A stretch of 64,000 nucleotides of DNA, from assembly GCF_025642975.1 (NCBI RefSeq), contig NZ_JANZKJ010000005.1:1-64000 (forward strand). Direction: 5' to 3'. Source of the DNA: Pseudomonas sp. RIT-PI-S (GTDB lineage: Bacteria; Pseudomonadota; Gammaproteobacteria; Pseudomonadales; Pseudomonadaceae). A program made the position numbers and the translations under genes. The notes under the pieces are model-generated. The model had not been told where the DNA came from and did no database searches. It saw only the letters and a list, made by a program, of their open reading frames with translations. Of this stretch, positions 27,978 through 36,653 are shown one piece after another; the stretch's first letter is position 1, and each line of letters opens with the position of its first letter.

Positions 27978-28769
27978 ATGACCCCCACCGCATTGTCATC
28001 CTTGTTCCAGGCGCCCGACCGGGCGCTGCCCGAGACTATGGACGCTCTGCTGACCGGTGCGGCGCTGTTGCTGCCGCTGCTGGACCTGATCGCCAACGCT
28101 GCGATATTCCTCAAGGACCATCACGCGCGGTACTTGCTGGCCAACCGCACGCTGGTTCAACGCTGTGGGGTGAAGCAGCAACAAGCGTTGCTGGGCAAAA
28201 CCAGCGCTGAGGTATTTCCCGCGCAATTCGGCCCGGGTTATACCGAACAAGACCTGCGCGTATTGAAACAGGGCACGACTCTGGAAGGCCAACTGGAGTT
28301 GCATTTATATGGAAGCCGAGAACCCGGCTGGTGCCTGACGCATAAATGGCCCTTATATAACCGCAGCGGCGAAATCATCGGCCTGGCGGGCATTTCCCTT
28401 GATGTGCAGGCGGCTTCTGATACTCACCCGGCGTATCAGCGCCTGGCCGCTGTGGATGATTTTATCCGCAGCCACTTTCATACCGGCGTGAGCCTGGCGC
28501 AGTTGACGGAAATTGCAGATATGTCAGCAGCCCAACTTGAGCGTTACTGCAAGCGAGTGTTTCATCTGACGCCCAGGCAACTCATTCAAAAAGCTCGCCT
28601 GGAGCAGGCCCACCGCCTGCTGCAGGGCCCGCTTCCTGTCACCGAAGTGGCGTTGCAGTGCGGCTACACCGACCACAGCGCCTTCAGCCGGCAGTTCAAG
28701 GCTGCCACTGGATTCACCCCTCGCGATTATCGGGCAACTATTGCGGGCAAACTACCGTACGTCAGGTAA
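27978..28769 (+). CDS. PAS-AraC-type transcriptional regulator, likely controls hydroxyproline genes
   Basis: The 263-residue protein has a PAS-like sensing region at about residues 35-145 (IFLKDHHARYLLANRTLVQ, GLAGISLDV). A C-terminal AraC DNA-binding domain follows, with two helix-turn-helices (VSLAQLTEIADMSAAQLERYC and VTEVALQCGYTDHSAFSRQFK). It is transcribed away from the epimerase gene across a 160-base gap, as expected for a local activator induced by hydroxyproline. It plays the role of LhpR-like regulators, though the PAS type of sensor domain is inferred. Confidence 0.82.
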   Translation: MTPTALSSLFQAPDRALPETMDALLTGAALLLPLLDLIANAAIFLKDHHARYLLANRTLVQRCGVKQQQALLGKTSAEVFPAQFGPGYTEQDLRVLKQGTTLEGQLELHLYGSREPGWCLTHKWPLYNRSGEIIGLAGISLDVQAASDTHPAYQRLAAVDDFIRSHFHTGVSLAQLTEIADMSAAQLERYCKRVFHLTPRQLIQKARLEQAHRLLQGPLPVTEVALQCGYTDHSAFSRQFKAATGFTPRDYRATIAGKLPYVR

Positions 28770-28859
28770 TCAACTAGCCAAGAGCGGTAAAGATGGAATT
28801 TCTGCAAAAACTCGATGGTCGAGATTTATGAATGCAGTAAATTCCACGAGGCAACCGCA

Positions 28860-28997
28860 ATGACTATCGAAGCCGATACACTCGTTCAACTGACCCGGAC
28901 TCTGCAACAGCACGGAATGAAATTAGTTTCGGATATTTCCTTCACTCGTGCGCCGTATCGCTACAACCACAAGTGGGTGTGCATTGTAGAAGGGTAG
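28860..28997 (+). CDS. Small protein of 45 residues, unknown
   Basis: A short frame begins at an ATG with GAGG about nine bases upstream and encodes a polar, plausible protein (IEADTLVQLTRTLQQHGMKL, SFTRAPYRYNHKWVCIVEG). Composition is not biased like a shadow frame and there is no competing gene on the other strand. The family is unknown to me; it lies alone between the AraC and LysR genes, AT-richer than its neighbours. Confidence 0.45.
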   Translation: MTIEADTLVQLTRTLQQHGMKLVSDISFTRAPYRYNHKWVCIVEG

Positions 28998-29070
28998 TTC
29001 CCTGTTCTGCACGGCTTACTTGGATCCCAAGCCAGTCTCAAGCTGTACGTACCCTTGCCGCTAACGCGGC

Positions 29071-29916
29071 TCACGTTTCGGTGATTAGCTCATAGGCTTT
29101 GCGTACTAGCGGATTCAGCGAGCCTGGGCGCACCCACAGGTAATAGGTCACGTCCGGCAAGCGGGGTAGCCCGTCATGCTCACCCAGCACCCGCATGTCT
29201 GGCCCTAGCAGCTCCATGCTGCGCGGCGTAATCCCTAACCCGGCGCGGACTGCGGCCTTGATGCCGATAAGGTTCGAAGCAACATAAGCCTGGCGCCAGG
29301 CGATGCCGTGTTGCTCCAAGGCTTGAAGGGCGTGGCGCCGATAAATGCTGGGTTCGTCCACCAACACCAGCGGCAGGGGTTGGCTGGGGTCATGCCGATA
29401 ATGTGCCGCACAGATCCACCAGACTGGTGAGGTTCGCAACGCAACGCCCTGCAAGCGCTCATCCTGGCGGGTGGAAATCACCATGTCGACCTTGCCACGG
29501 TGAAGGTCCTCCATCAGGAAGGGGCTGCGGCCCACGTCGATTTCCAAGCGCACGTTGGGCGCCGCACGGGCGATGCGTGTAAGCAGCGGCGGCAGGATGG
29601 TATCCGCCACGTCATGGGGCGAGCCCACCCGGAGCACGCCACTGGGCCCGTCCTGGCGCAGTGCACCCACAACCTCGTCGTTCAGCGCAAGCATTTGCCT
29701 CGCGTGGCGCAGCAACTGCTGGCCGGCCTCGGTCAGCTGCTTGTTACGGCCCTGCTTGCGCAGCAACGCTACCCCTACGTGCTGTTCCAGGCGTTGCAGG
29801 TGTTGTGTGACCGATCCTTGGGTGCGCCCGAGCAGCTGGCCCGCCTCGGCAAAGCTGCTGGCATCGGCAACGGTGACGAACGTGCGTAGAAGGGCAAGGT
29901 CCAGGGTAGGGCTCAT
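29071..29916 (-). CDS. LysR-family regulator of the sulfur operon
   Basis: This is a 281-residue LysR protein. The winged helix-turn-helix is at about residues 3-60 (LLRTFVTVADASSFAEAGQLLGRTQGSVTQHLQRLEQHVG), followed by a substrate-binding domain (VGSPHDVADTILPPLL, GLGITPRSMELLGPDM). ATG at 29916 chosen by the normal family start. It is divergent from the solute-binding protein/rhodanese operon, and a perfect palindrome lies in the 200-base gap. Effector unknown, probably a sulfur-containing substrate or intermediate. Confidence 0.87.
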   Translation of the reverse strand: MSPTLDLALLRTFVTVADASSFAEAGQLLGRTQGSVTQHLQRLEQHVGVALLRKQGRNKQLTEAGQQLLRHARQMLALNDEVVGALRQDGPSGVLRVGSPHDVADTILPPLLTRIARAAPNVRLEIDVGRSPFLMEDLHRGKVDMVISTRQDERLQGVALRTSPVWWICAAHYRHDPSQPLPLVLVDEPSIYRRHALQALEQHGIAWRQAYVASNLIGIKAAVRAGLGITPRSMELLGPDMRVLGEHDGLPRLPDVTYYLWVRPGSLNPLVRKAYELITET

Positions 29917-29984
29917 ATCACACTCGGCAAGCAATTCATTACAAGCACTAATGTATAGATTCCTATTCCTAGCGCAAAGTGGCT

Positions 29985-29999
29985 AGAAATGGCATTTCT
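29985..29999. promoter_or_regulatory. Palindrome in LysR/operon intergenic region
   Basis: AGAAAT-GGC-ATTTCT is a perfect inverted repeat, flanked by CTAG on the right and CT-AG overlap on the left. It lies 69 bases upstream of the LysR start and 118 bases before the first operon gene. It fits the size and symmetry of a LysR recognition site. Confidence 0.6.
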
Positions 30000-30117
30000 T
30001 CTAGGCGGCAACCTGTAAAGGCCGCCGAAGTTATAACGATAGGCAATATTTTCATTTCCCTTACCCTTTGCCCCTCCCTAGCATCGCGGCCTCTACCAAC
30101 GGTTTTGAGGAATACCC

Positions 30118-30915
30118 ATGGGCTTGTGTCGAGCGATGAAAACGACCGTTGGCATGCTGGCTGCGCTGTGCGCGGCCCAAGCCTGCGCCGATGCCACCCT
30201 GGATCGGGCCCAGGCGCGTGCAGAGCTGAGGGTAGGGGTAATGCTGTCGGGTGGGCCCTTCGGCGCCCTGGACCCGGCCACTCAGCAACCCGTGGGGTTC
30301 AACGTGGACCTCGCCGAGGAACTCGGGCGCCAATTGAAGCTGAAAGTGGAGCTGGTGCCGGTGCTGCCGGCTAACCGCGTACAGTTCCTGCAGCAGGGCA
30401 AGGTGGATCTGCTGATCGCCAACATGGAGTGGAATACCGAGCGCGACACCCTGCTCGGCCATGTGCCCACGCCGTTCTACAAGGTAGGCGGCACCGCCGC
30501 ATTGCCGCCGGGCAGCGCGGTGAAAGCCTGGGCGGATCTCGCCGGAAAACCGGTATGCACCTCTCAGGGCAGCAGCTACATCAAGCCGCTGACCGAAATC
30601 GGCGCCGATATCAAGGCGTTCAAAAGCTCGGCGGAATCCCTGCTGGCGCTGCAAGGCCGCAATTGCGTGGCCGCCGTGCATGACGCCACCCTGATCAAGC
30701 CGCTGCTCGGGAGTAACCCGGAGTGGAGCGGCTATACCGCGCTAGCGCCGGAGCTGAACCCGGCGCCCTCGGTGATCTGGACCCGCCCAGGCGAAGGCGA
30801 TACCCAGGCCCGCCTGGACCCCATCGTGCAAGGCCTGCACCGGAGCGGCTGGCTGGTACAGGCCGAACAGCGCCATCACATCGAACCCCTGGCGGCCGAT
30901 CAATTCGGCCTCTGA
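30118..30915 (+). CDS. ABC amino-acid transporter solute-binding protein (copy 1)
   Basis: The ATG at 30118 has GAGGA six bases upstream. The 265-residue product carries a signal peptide ending near ACA (about residue 23) and a type-II solute-binding fold of the polar amino acid group (VGVMLSGGPFGALDP, QPVGFNVDLAEELGRQL). Two cysteines, in GKPVCTSQGSS and GRNCVAAVHD, are shared with copy 2 and should form a disulfide or contact the ligand. First gene of the operon. With the permease pair and ATPase further down it makes a complete importer; ligand unknown. Confidence 0.85.
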   Translation: MGLCRAMKTTVGMLAALCAAQACADATLDRAQARAELRVGVMLSGGPFGALDPATQQPVGFNVDLAEELGRQLKLKVELVPVLPANRVQFLQQGKVDLLIANMEWNTERDTLLGHVPTPFYKVGGTAALPPGSAVKAWADLAGKPVCTSQGSSYIKPLTEIGADIKAFKSSAESLLALQGRNCVAAVHDATLIKPLLGSNPEWSGYTALAPELNPAPSVIWTRPGEGDTQARLDPIVQGLHRSGWLVQAEQRHHIEPLAADQFGL

Positions 30916-30946
30916 TACGCCCGCCCTTCCATACAAGGCGCTCCAC

Positions 30947-31780
30947 ATGAACCTGAATATCGCCGGGCTCGCCTTAGTGCCGCTGCTCGCCCTCCACGTA
31001 CTGAACGCAAGCGCCGACGCCACCCTCGACAAACTCAACGAACGCCACCGCGTGAGCGTTGGCGTGATGCTCACCGGGTTGCCATTCGGCACGCTCGATC
31101 CCAAGACGCAACAACCGGTGGGCTATAACGTCGAGCTCGCCAACGAACTGGGCAAACGCCTGGGCGTTGCGGTGGAAACGGTCGCAGTATTGCCACCTAA
31201 TCGCGTGCAGTTCTTGCAGCAGGGCAAGGTGGACGTGCTGATCGCCAACATGCAATACACCGACGAACGCGCACAGATCCTGGACTATCCGCCCACCCCC
31301 TACGAGCAGGTCGGTGGGGCAGCGGTGATCCGCAAAGGCGCCGGCATCAAGCAATGGGCAGACCTCGCCGGTAAGCCTGTTTGCGTGTCCCAAGGCAGTA
31401 ATTTCATCGAGCCGCTGCAACAATATGGCGCGCAGATCAAAGCCTTCCGCAGCCAGGCGGAGTCTTTATTGAGCCTGCGTGGCAATGGCTGCGTGGCGGC
31501 GGTGCACGTGGCGCCCACCATGCGCGCACTGCTGAACCAGGATGAATGGGCCGGCTACGAAAGCCCCTTGCCCACTGAGTTGATCCCTTCGGACTCGGTG
31601 ATGTGGGTGCGCAAGGGCGAGCATGATTTCCAGGCCCGGGTGGACGCGATCATCCGTGACTGGCACCGCAGCGGCTGGCTGATTGACCTGGGCAAGCGCA
31701 CCGGCATGGAACCCTCGCAGGCGCTGTATGCGTTACACGACAGGTTCAAGGATTCCGCGCCGCTGCAGGCCCTGCCATGA
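30947..31780 (+). CDS. ABC amino-acid transporter solute-binding protein (copy 2)
   Basis: This 277-residue paralogue of the preceding gene shares the same signal peptide layout, the landmarks VGVMLTGLPFGTLDP, VGYNVELANELGKRL and NRVQFLQQGKVDVLIANM, and the two conserved cysteines (GKPVCVSQGSN and GNGCVAAVHV). The two copies probably bind related ligands, for example a thiol and its disulfide or two stereoisomers, and feed one permease. The stop overlaps the start of the FAD enzyme gene by four bases (ATGA). Confidence 0.85.
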   Translation: MNLNIAGLALVPLLALHVLNASADATLDKLNERHRVSVGVMLTGLPFGTLDPKTQQPVGYNVELANELGKRLGVAVETVAVLPPNRVQFLQQGKVDVLIANMQYTDERAQILDYPPTPYEQVGGAAVIRKGAGIKQWADLAGKPVCVSQGSNFIEPLQQYGAQIKAFRSQAESLLSLRGNGCVAAVHVAPTMRALLNQDEWAGYESPLPTELIPSDSVMWVRKGEHDFQARVDAIIRDWHRSGWLIDLGKRTGMEPSQALYALHDRFKDSAPLQALP

Positions 31781-33207
31781 CCGATCCCTTATTGCAGGCC
31801 CTGGTGGCCGTGCTGGGTGAACGCCACGCCGAGCCGGGCGCTGCCGCAGGTAGCCGCTTGAGCGATAAGCACCAGCATTACCACGGCAAGGCACGTGCTT
31901 TCGTGCGGCCCGCCAGCACCGAACAGGTCGCCGCGGTGGTGCGACTGTGCGCGGAACATGGCGCCTGCGTGGTGGTACAGGGCGGCAACACTGGGCTGAT
32001 GGCCGCCGCCACGCCGGATGACAGCGGGCGCGCAGTGCTGATGAGCCTTGAGCGGATGAATGCGATCCGTGAAGTGGACACCGCCAACGACACGCTCACC
32101 GCCGAAGCCGGCTGCATCCTGCGCCAGGTGCAACTGGCCGCCGAGGGCGCCGGCCGGTTATTCCCCTTGAGCCTGGGCGCGGAGGGCAGTTGTACCCTTG
32201 GCGGCAACCTGGGCACCAATGCCGGGGGAACCGCGGTGCTGCGCTATGGCAACACCCGCGACCTTACCCTCGGGCTGGAAGTGGTGACGGCCGAAGGCGA
32301 GATCTGGCACGGCCTGCGTGGGCTGCGCAAAGACAACACCGGCTACGCCCTGCGAGACCTGTACATCGGTAGCGAAGGCACGCTGGGGATCATCACCGCC
32401 GCCACGCTCAAGCTGTTCCCGTTGCCCGCCAGCCGCGCCACCGCTTATGTAAGTTTCAACAGTTTGGGCGACGGCGTGGCGCTGCTGGCACACGCCCGTG
32501 CCGGCCTTAGCGCTGGGCTGACTGGCTTCGAACTGATGTCCGCTGGCTGCCTGGCGCTGGTTGCCGAGCAGTTTCCCGGCAGCGTGCTGCCCTTCGATCG
32601 CCTGGAGCAGCCTTGGTACGCCTTGTTGGAACTGTCTTATCACGGCGAACACCACGAGGCCTTGGAATGCATGGAGCGGATGCTGGAAGGCGCCTTGGCC
32701 CAGGGCCTGATCGTCGATGCAAGCCTTGCCCAGAGCCTGGCGCAGAGCCAGGCGATGTGGCAGCTGCGCGAGAACATGAGCGAGGCCCAGGCCCGTGAAG
32801 GGCGCAACATGAAGCACGACATTTCGCTGCCGCTTGCCCGCATGGAAGCCTTCGTAGCCAGCACCGCCGAGCGACTGCAGGCGCGGTTCCCAGGGGTACG
32901 GCACTACACCTTCGGCCATTTGGGCGATGGCAACCTGCATTACAACGTGGCCAGCCCCTTGGGCATGAGCGTGGCCGAGCATATGGCCCGGTACTCGGCG
33001 CTGAGCCGCGTGGTGCACGACAACGTGCACGCCCACGGCGGGTCGATCAGCGCCGAGCATGGCATTGGCCTGCGCAAGCGCGATGAGCTGCCGCGCTATA
33101 AAAGCTCGGTGGAACTGAACCTGATGCGCCGCCTCAAGCGTGCGCTCGACCCGCTTAACGTGCTCAACCCTGGCAAGGTCGTTGCCCTGGAGGCTATGCC
33201 CGAATGA
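31777..33207 (+). CDS. FAD-linked D-2-hydroxyacid dehydrogenase (GlcD/D-lactate type)
   Basis: This 476-residue protein has an N-terminal PCMH-type FAD-binding domain (VVVQGGNTGLMAAATP, LFPLSLGAEGSCTLGGNLGTNAGGTAVLRYGNTRDL). The C-terminal FAD-oxidase domain shows HYTFGHLGDGNLHYNV and SISAEHGIGLRK, characteristic of GlcD/D-lactate/D-2-hydroxyglutarate dehydrogenases. It would oxidise a D-2-hydroxyacid to the 2-oxoacid. In this operon a thiol-bearing hydroxyacid such as mercaptolactate is a possible substrate, which is inference. Overlaps both neighbours by four bases. Confidence 0.83.
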   Translation: MTDPLLQALVAVLGERHAEPGAAAGSRLSDKHQHYHGKARAFVRPASTEQVAAVVRLCAEHGACVVVQGGNTGLMAAATPDDSGRAVLMSLERMNAIREVDTANDTLTAEAGCILRQVQLAAEGAGRLFPLSLGAEGSCTLGGNLGTNAGGTAVLRYGNTRDLTLGLEVVTAEGEIWHGLRGLRKDNTGYALRDLYIGSEGTLGIITAATLKLFPLPASRATAYVSFNSLGDGVALLAHARAGLSAGLTGFELMSAGCLALVAEQFPGSVLPFDRLEQPWYALLELSYHGEHHEALECMERMLEGALAQGLIVDASLAQSLAQSQAMWQLRENMSEAQAREGRNMKHDISLPLARMEAFVASTAERLQARFPGVRHYTFGHLGDGNLHYNVASPLGMSVAEHMARYSALSRVVHDNVHAHGGSISAEHGIGLRKRDELPRYKSSVELNLMRRLKRALDPLNVLNPGKVVALEAMPE

Positions 33208-34433
33208 CCCTGCGCCTCTCCCAACGCGTTCAGCGCGTAAGCCTTTCACCCAACGCCGCGGCCAAGGCGCGTGCCAATGATCTGCGTGGTGAGGGCCGCG
33301 ACGTTTTGGACCTCACCACCGGCGAGCCGGATTTCGACACTCCGGCACACATCAAGGCCGCGGCATGGGCGGCGATTCAAGCCGGCGATACCAAATACAC
33401 CGCCACCCCCGGAGTGAGAGCCCTTCGCGCAGCGGTAGTGGCCAAACTGGAGCGTGAGAACCAGCTGCGTTACACCCTGCCCGAAGTGGTGATCGCTAAC
33501 GGCGCCAAGCAGGTTATCTTCAACGCCTTTGCTGCCACCCTCGACGAGGGCGACGAAGTGATCGTTCCCGTGCCGTGCTGGCCTACCTTTCCAGACGCGG
33601 TGCGCTTCAACGGGGGTGTGCCCAGGCTGCTTGAGTGCTCGTTGGAGCAGGGCTGCAAACTGCTGCCGCAGCAGTTGGAGGCCGCCATCGGCCCGCGCAC
33701 CCGCTGGCTGATCCTGAACAGCCCCGGCAATCCTAGCGGCGCGCTCTACAGCGATGCGGAGCTGAGCGCGTTGGCCGAGGTGTTGCGCAGGTACCCCCAC
33801 GTGTGGGTGTTGCTCGACGAACTGTACGAACACATCCGCTTCGACGGCGCCCCGCCGCGCAGCGTGCTCAACCTGGCTCCGGACCTGCAAGCCCGCGCCT
33901 TGTTGGTAGGTGGGGTGTCCAAGACCTACGCAATGACCGGCTGGCGCATCGGTTTTGGCGCCGGCCCGCACGCGCTGGCCCAGGCCATGACGGTGGTGCA
34001 GTCTCAGGCTGCTTCTGGCGCCAGCTCGGTCAGCCAGGCGGCGGCCCTGGCCGCGTTCGAAGGCGGGCTGGGGTTCTTGCCTGCGCAGGTGGCTGCCTAT
34101 CGTGAACGCCGCGACTTGCTGGTGGAGGCGTTGAGCGAGGTGCCAGGCCTTGAGGTGCTGGTGCCCCAGGGCGGTTTCTTCGTGTTCGTGCGCTGCGCCG
34201 GGTTGCTGGGCCGCTATCGCCCGGATGGGCTGCGCATCGACACCGACGCGGACCTCGCGGCCTGGCTGCTTGAGCAGGGCGTAGCCGCCATCGCCGGCAG
34301 CGCCTATGGCCTGTCGCCGTGGCTGCGGTTTTCCATCGCCACCGCCACCGGAACCGTAGCCCAAGCGGGCCCGCGTATCGCGGCGGCTTGCGCGCTGTTA
34401 CGCGACGGCGATGCCGATGAGGGCCGGCCATGA
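33204..34433 (+). CDS. Class I PLP-dependent aminotransferase (AspC-I gamma type)
   Basis: This 409-residue enzyme of fold type I has LDLTTGEPDFDTP near residue 36, NSPGNPSGALY at about 172, DELYEHIRFDG near 205, PLP Lys240 in GGVSKTYAMTGWRIGF, and the C-terminal Arg region near LRFSIAT. It resembles aspartate/aromatic aminotransferases of the I-gamma group. With the hydroxyacid dehydrogenase upstream it links hydroxyacid, oxoacid and amino acid forms of one carbon skeleton. Start overlaps the previous stop by four bases and its own stop overlaps the permease start. Confidence 0.85.
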   Translation: MTLRLSQRVQRVSLSPNAAAKARANDLRGEGRDVLDLTTGEPDFDTPAHIKAAAWAAIQAGDTKYTATPGVRALRAAVVAKLERENQLRYTLPEVVIANGAKQVIFNAFAATLDEGDEVIVPVPCWPTFPDAVRFNGGVPRLLECSLEQGCKLLPQQLEAAIGPRTRWLILNSPGNPSGALYSDAELSALAEVLRRYPHVWVLLDELYEHIRFDGAPPRSVLNLAPDLQARALLVGGVSKTYAMTGWRIGFGAGPHALAQAMTVVQSQAASGASSVSQAAALAAFEGGLGFLPAQVAAYRERRDLLVEALSEVPGLEVLVPQGGFFVFVRCAGLLGRYRPDGLRIDTDADLAAWLLEQGVAAIAGSAYGLSPWLRFSIATATGTVAQAGPRIAAACALLRDGDADEGRP

Positions 34434-35152
34434 ACGAGTTGATACAGGCGTTGAGCAGGGTAGGGCTCAACTACCAGTTTTTGCTCGACGCCTACAGCCG
34501 CGGCAACCTGGTGGACGGCGCGTTGACCACCCTAGCGCTGTGCCTGTGCAGCGCGGTGGGCAGCCTGGTGGTCGGCCTGGCCTTGGCGTGCGCGTTGGTG
34601 AGCCGCCGCCGTGCGCTGGCCTTGCCAGCCAGGGCGTTCGTGGAGCTCACACGCAATACCCCAACCTTGGTGCAGCTCTACTGCGCCTTTCTTGTGTTGA
34701 ACATGCTGCTCACCCAGGCATTAGGTGCGGGCAACCCCTTTACGCCATTCGCCTGGGTCGTGATGGTGATCTCGCTGCACAAGGGCGCGTTTCATGCCGA
34801 AGCACTGCGCGCCGGGCTGCAAGCGGTGCCCGCCACCACCGTGGAGGCGGCGGGCTCGCTGGCATTGAGCACGCCCCAGCGGTTGTTCTATGTGCAACTT
34901 CCGCTCGCCCTGCGCTTTGCCTTGCCCGCCCTGGTGAACAACTTGATCGACCTGGTGAAGATGACCGCCATTGCCTCAGCCATCGCGGTGAACGACGTGA
35001 CTTACGCCTCGATCATGATCTGGACGCAGAGCGACAATGTGATTGAGCTGATGATCTTGCTGCTGGTCTTCTATGGCGTGCTGGGTTTACTGGTCAATGC
35101 CGCTGGCCGCGCCCTCGAAACCCGCCTGAGGATGCCCGGCTATGGCCAATGA
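34430..35152 (+). CDS. Amino-acid ABC transporter permease (HisM type)
   Basis: This 240-residue inner-membrane permease has about five helices. The N-terminal region is GALTTLALCLCSAVGSLVVGLALA, and the EAA loop for contacting the ATPase reads AEALRAGLQAVPATTVEAAGSLALS. It forms a heterodimer with the next gene product. The start codon overlaps the aminotransferase stop (ATGA), and its end overlaps the next permease by 11 bases. Confidence 0.87.
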   Translation: MNELIQALSRVGLNYQFLLDAYSRGNLVDGALTTLALCLCSAVGSLVVGLALACALVSRRRALALPARAFVELTRNTPTLVQLYCAFLVLNMLLTQALGAGNPFTPFAWVVMVISLHKGAFHAEALRAGLQAVPATTVEAAGSLALSTPQRLFYVQLPLALRFALPALVNNLIDLVKMTAIASAIAVNDVTYASIMIWTQSDNVIELMILLLVFYGVLGLLVNAAGRALETRLRMPGYGQ

Positions 35153-35816
35153 CACGCTCGCCGCGTTGGTGGAGTGGACGCCGGCATTACTGGTGGGCCT
35201 GGGCCAGAATGTATTGATCAGCCTCACCGCCATGGCCGCTGGCAGTCTCGCCGGTGTGCTGATCGGTGCGTTGAATTTCTCACCGCTACGGCCGCTGGCC
35301 CGGCTCTGGGTGCAGGTTTTTCGAAACGCGCCCTGGCTGGTGTTGATCTATTTCACCACTTATGTATTTCCCTTCGAGCTGCGCTTGTTCGGCCATTACG
35401 TGGCCTTCCCCGACTGGCTGAAGGTGACCCTGGGGCTGGCATTGCCGGCGAGCGCCAACGTGGCGGAGATCCTTCGGGGGGCGGTCGGTTCAATCCCCGC
35501 CACACAGTGGGAGGCCGCGCGGTCGTTGGCGTTCAGCCGCGCCCAGGTGTTCACCCAAGTAATCCTGCCGCAGTGCTTTACGCGCATGTTGCCGCCGTGG
35601 ATGAACCTTTACGCGATCATCACCATGGGCACCGCTCTGGCGTCCCTCGTAGGCGTGCACGACGTGATCGACACGGCGCAGATCGCCAGTAACACGGTCA
35701 ACCGTATCCCCTTCACTGTGCTGATCTACCTCAGCTTGCTGGCGCTGTTTTTCGCCTGGTGCTTTCCGATCTCCCGCCTGACCCAACGCCTGGAGCGCCG
35801 TTATGCCTTCTATTGA
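35142..35816 (+). CDS. Amino-acid ABC transporter permease (HisQ type)
   Basis: This 224-residue permease partner has about five helices and an EAA loop with NVAEILRGAVGSIPATQWEAARSLAFS. The PWLVLIYFTTYVFPFELRL region is typical of glutamate/aspartate-like importers (GltJ/GltK family). Translationally coupled to both neighbours through overlaps of 11 and 14 bases. Confidence 0.87.
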   Translation: MANDTLAALVEWTPALLVGLGQNVLISLTAMAAGSLAGVLIGALNFSPLRPLARLWVQVFRNAPWLVLIYFTTYVFPFELRLFGHYVAFPDWLKVTLGLALPASANVAEILRGAVGSIPATQWEAARSLAFSRAQVFTQVILPQCFTRMLPPWMNLYAIITMGTALASLVGVHDVIDTAQIASNTVNRIPFTVLIYLSLLALFFAWCFPISRLTQRLERRYAFY

Positions 35817-36624
35817 CAGCCACCTGGTGCGCTTGCGCGATGTGCACCTGGCCTTTGACGACACGCCCGTGCTCAAGGGCATCGACCTGGATGTAGGCAA
35901 GGGCGAGGCGGTGTCGATCATCGGCCCGTCTGGCTCGGGCAAGTCCACTATCCTGCGCTGCCTGACAGGGCTGCTCAAACCCCAGCGGGGCGAGCTGACA
36001 GTGGCCGGCACTGCGGTGCATGAGTTGCACGGCGAGGCGGATTACCGCCAGCTGCGCCAGCGGGTGGGGTTCGTGTTCCAGCAATACAACCTGTTCCCGC
36101 ACCTTTCGGTGCTCGACAACCTCACCCTGGCGCCGCGCAAGGTGCTGGGCATGCCAGCCCGGCAAGCGCAAGAACAGGCCCTGGCATTGCTGGCCAAAGT
36201 GCGCATGCAACACAAGGCCCAGGCGTTCCCTGGCGAGCTTTCCGGTGGACAACAGCAGCGGATAGCGATTGCCCGCGCCCTGGCGATGCAGCCAGAGCTG
36301 ATCCTGTTCGACGAGGTCACCTCCGCGCTGGACCCGGAAATGGTCGGCGAAGTGCTCAACGTGATTGGCGAGCTGACCGAAGAGGGCATGACCTGTGTGC
36401 TGGTCACCCACGAAATGCGCTTTGCCGAAGACATCAGCGACCAGGTGTATTTCACCGAGCACGGGGTGATCGTCGAGCACGGCAATGCCGAGCGGCTGTT
36501 CAACCAGCCCACCCAGGCGCGCACCCAGGCCTTCCTGCGCCATGCCGGGGGTGAATCCGCCCGCCGACGCGCCCCGCAGGGCTACGTGCTGCGCAACCTC
36601 AGCCCTTATCACCTGAGCGTGTGA
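35803..36624 (+). CDS. Amino-acid ABC transporter ATP-binding protein
   Basis: This 273-residue ATPase has a Walker A at residues 41-49 (GPSGSGKST), a Q-loop VFQQYNLFPHLSVLDNLTLAP, signature LSGGQQQR, Walker B LILFDEVTSALDPE and switch His in VLVTHEM. The order and wording place it with polar amino-acid importers (GlnQ/HisP). The C-terminus extends about 25 residues past the usual end, rich in Arg (RRRAPQGYVLRN). Overlaps the upstream permease gene by 14 bases. Confidence 0.88.
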   Translation: MPSIDSHLVRLRDVHLAFDDTPVLKGIDLDVGKGEAVSIIGPSGSGKSTILRCLTGLLKPQRGELTVAGTAVHELHGEADYRQLRQRVGFVFQQYNLFPHLSVLDNLTLAPRKVLGMPARQAQEQALALLAKVRMQHKAQAFPGELSGGQQQRIAIARALAMQPELILFDEVTSALDPEMVGEVLNVIGELTEEGMTCVLVTHEMRFAEDISDQVYFTEHGVIVEHGNAERLFNQPTQARTQAFLRHAGGESARRRAPQGYVLRNLSPYHLSV

Positions 36625-36653
36625 ACGCGCTCCTGTCACAGAGGAACCCCAAC

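Noticed and set aside
28998..29070. Possible terminator between the small protein and LysR genes
   Set aside because: Short complementary arms exist but there is no stable stem followed by T residues.
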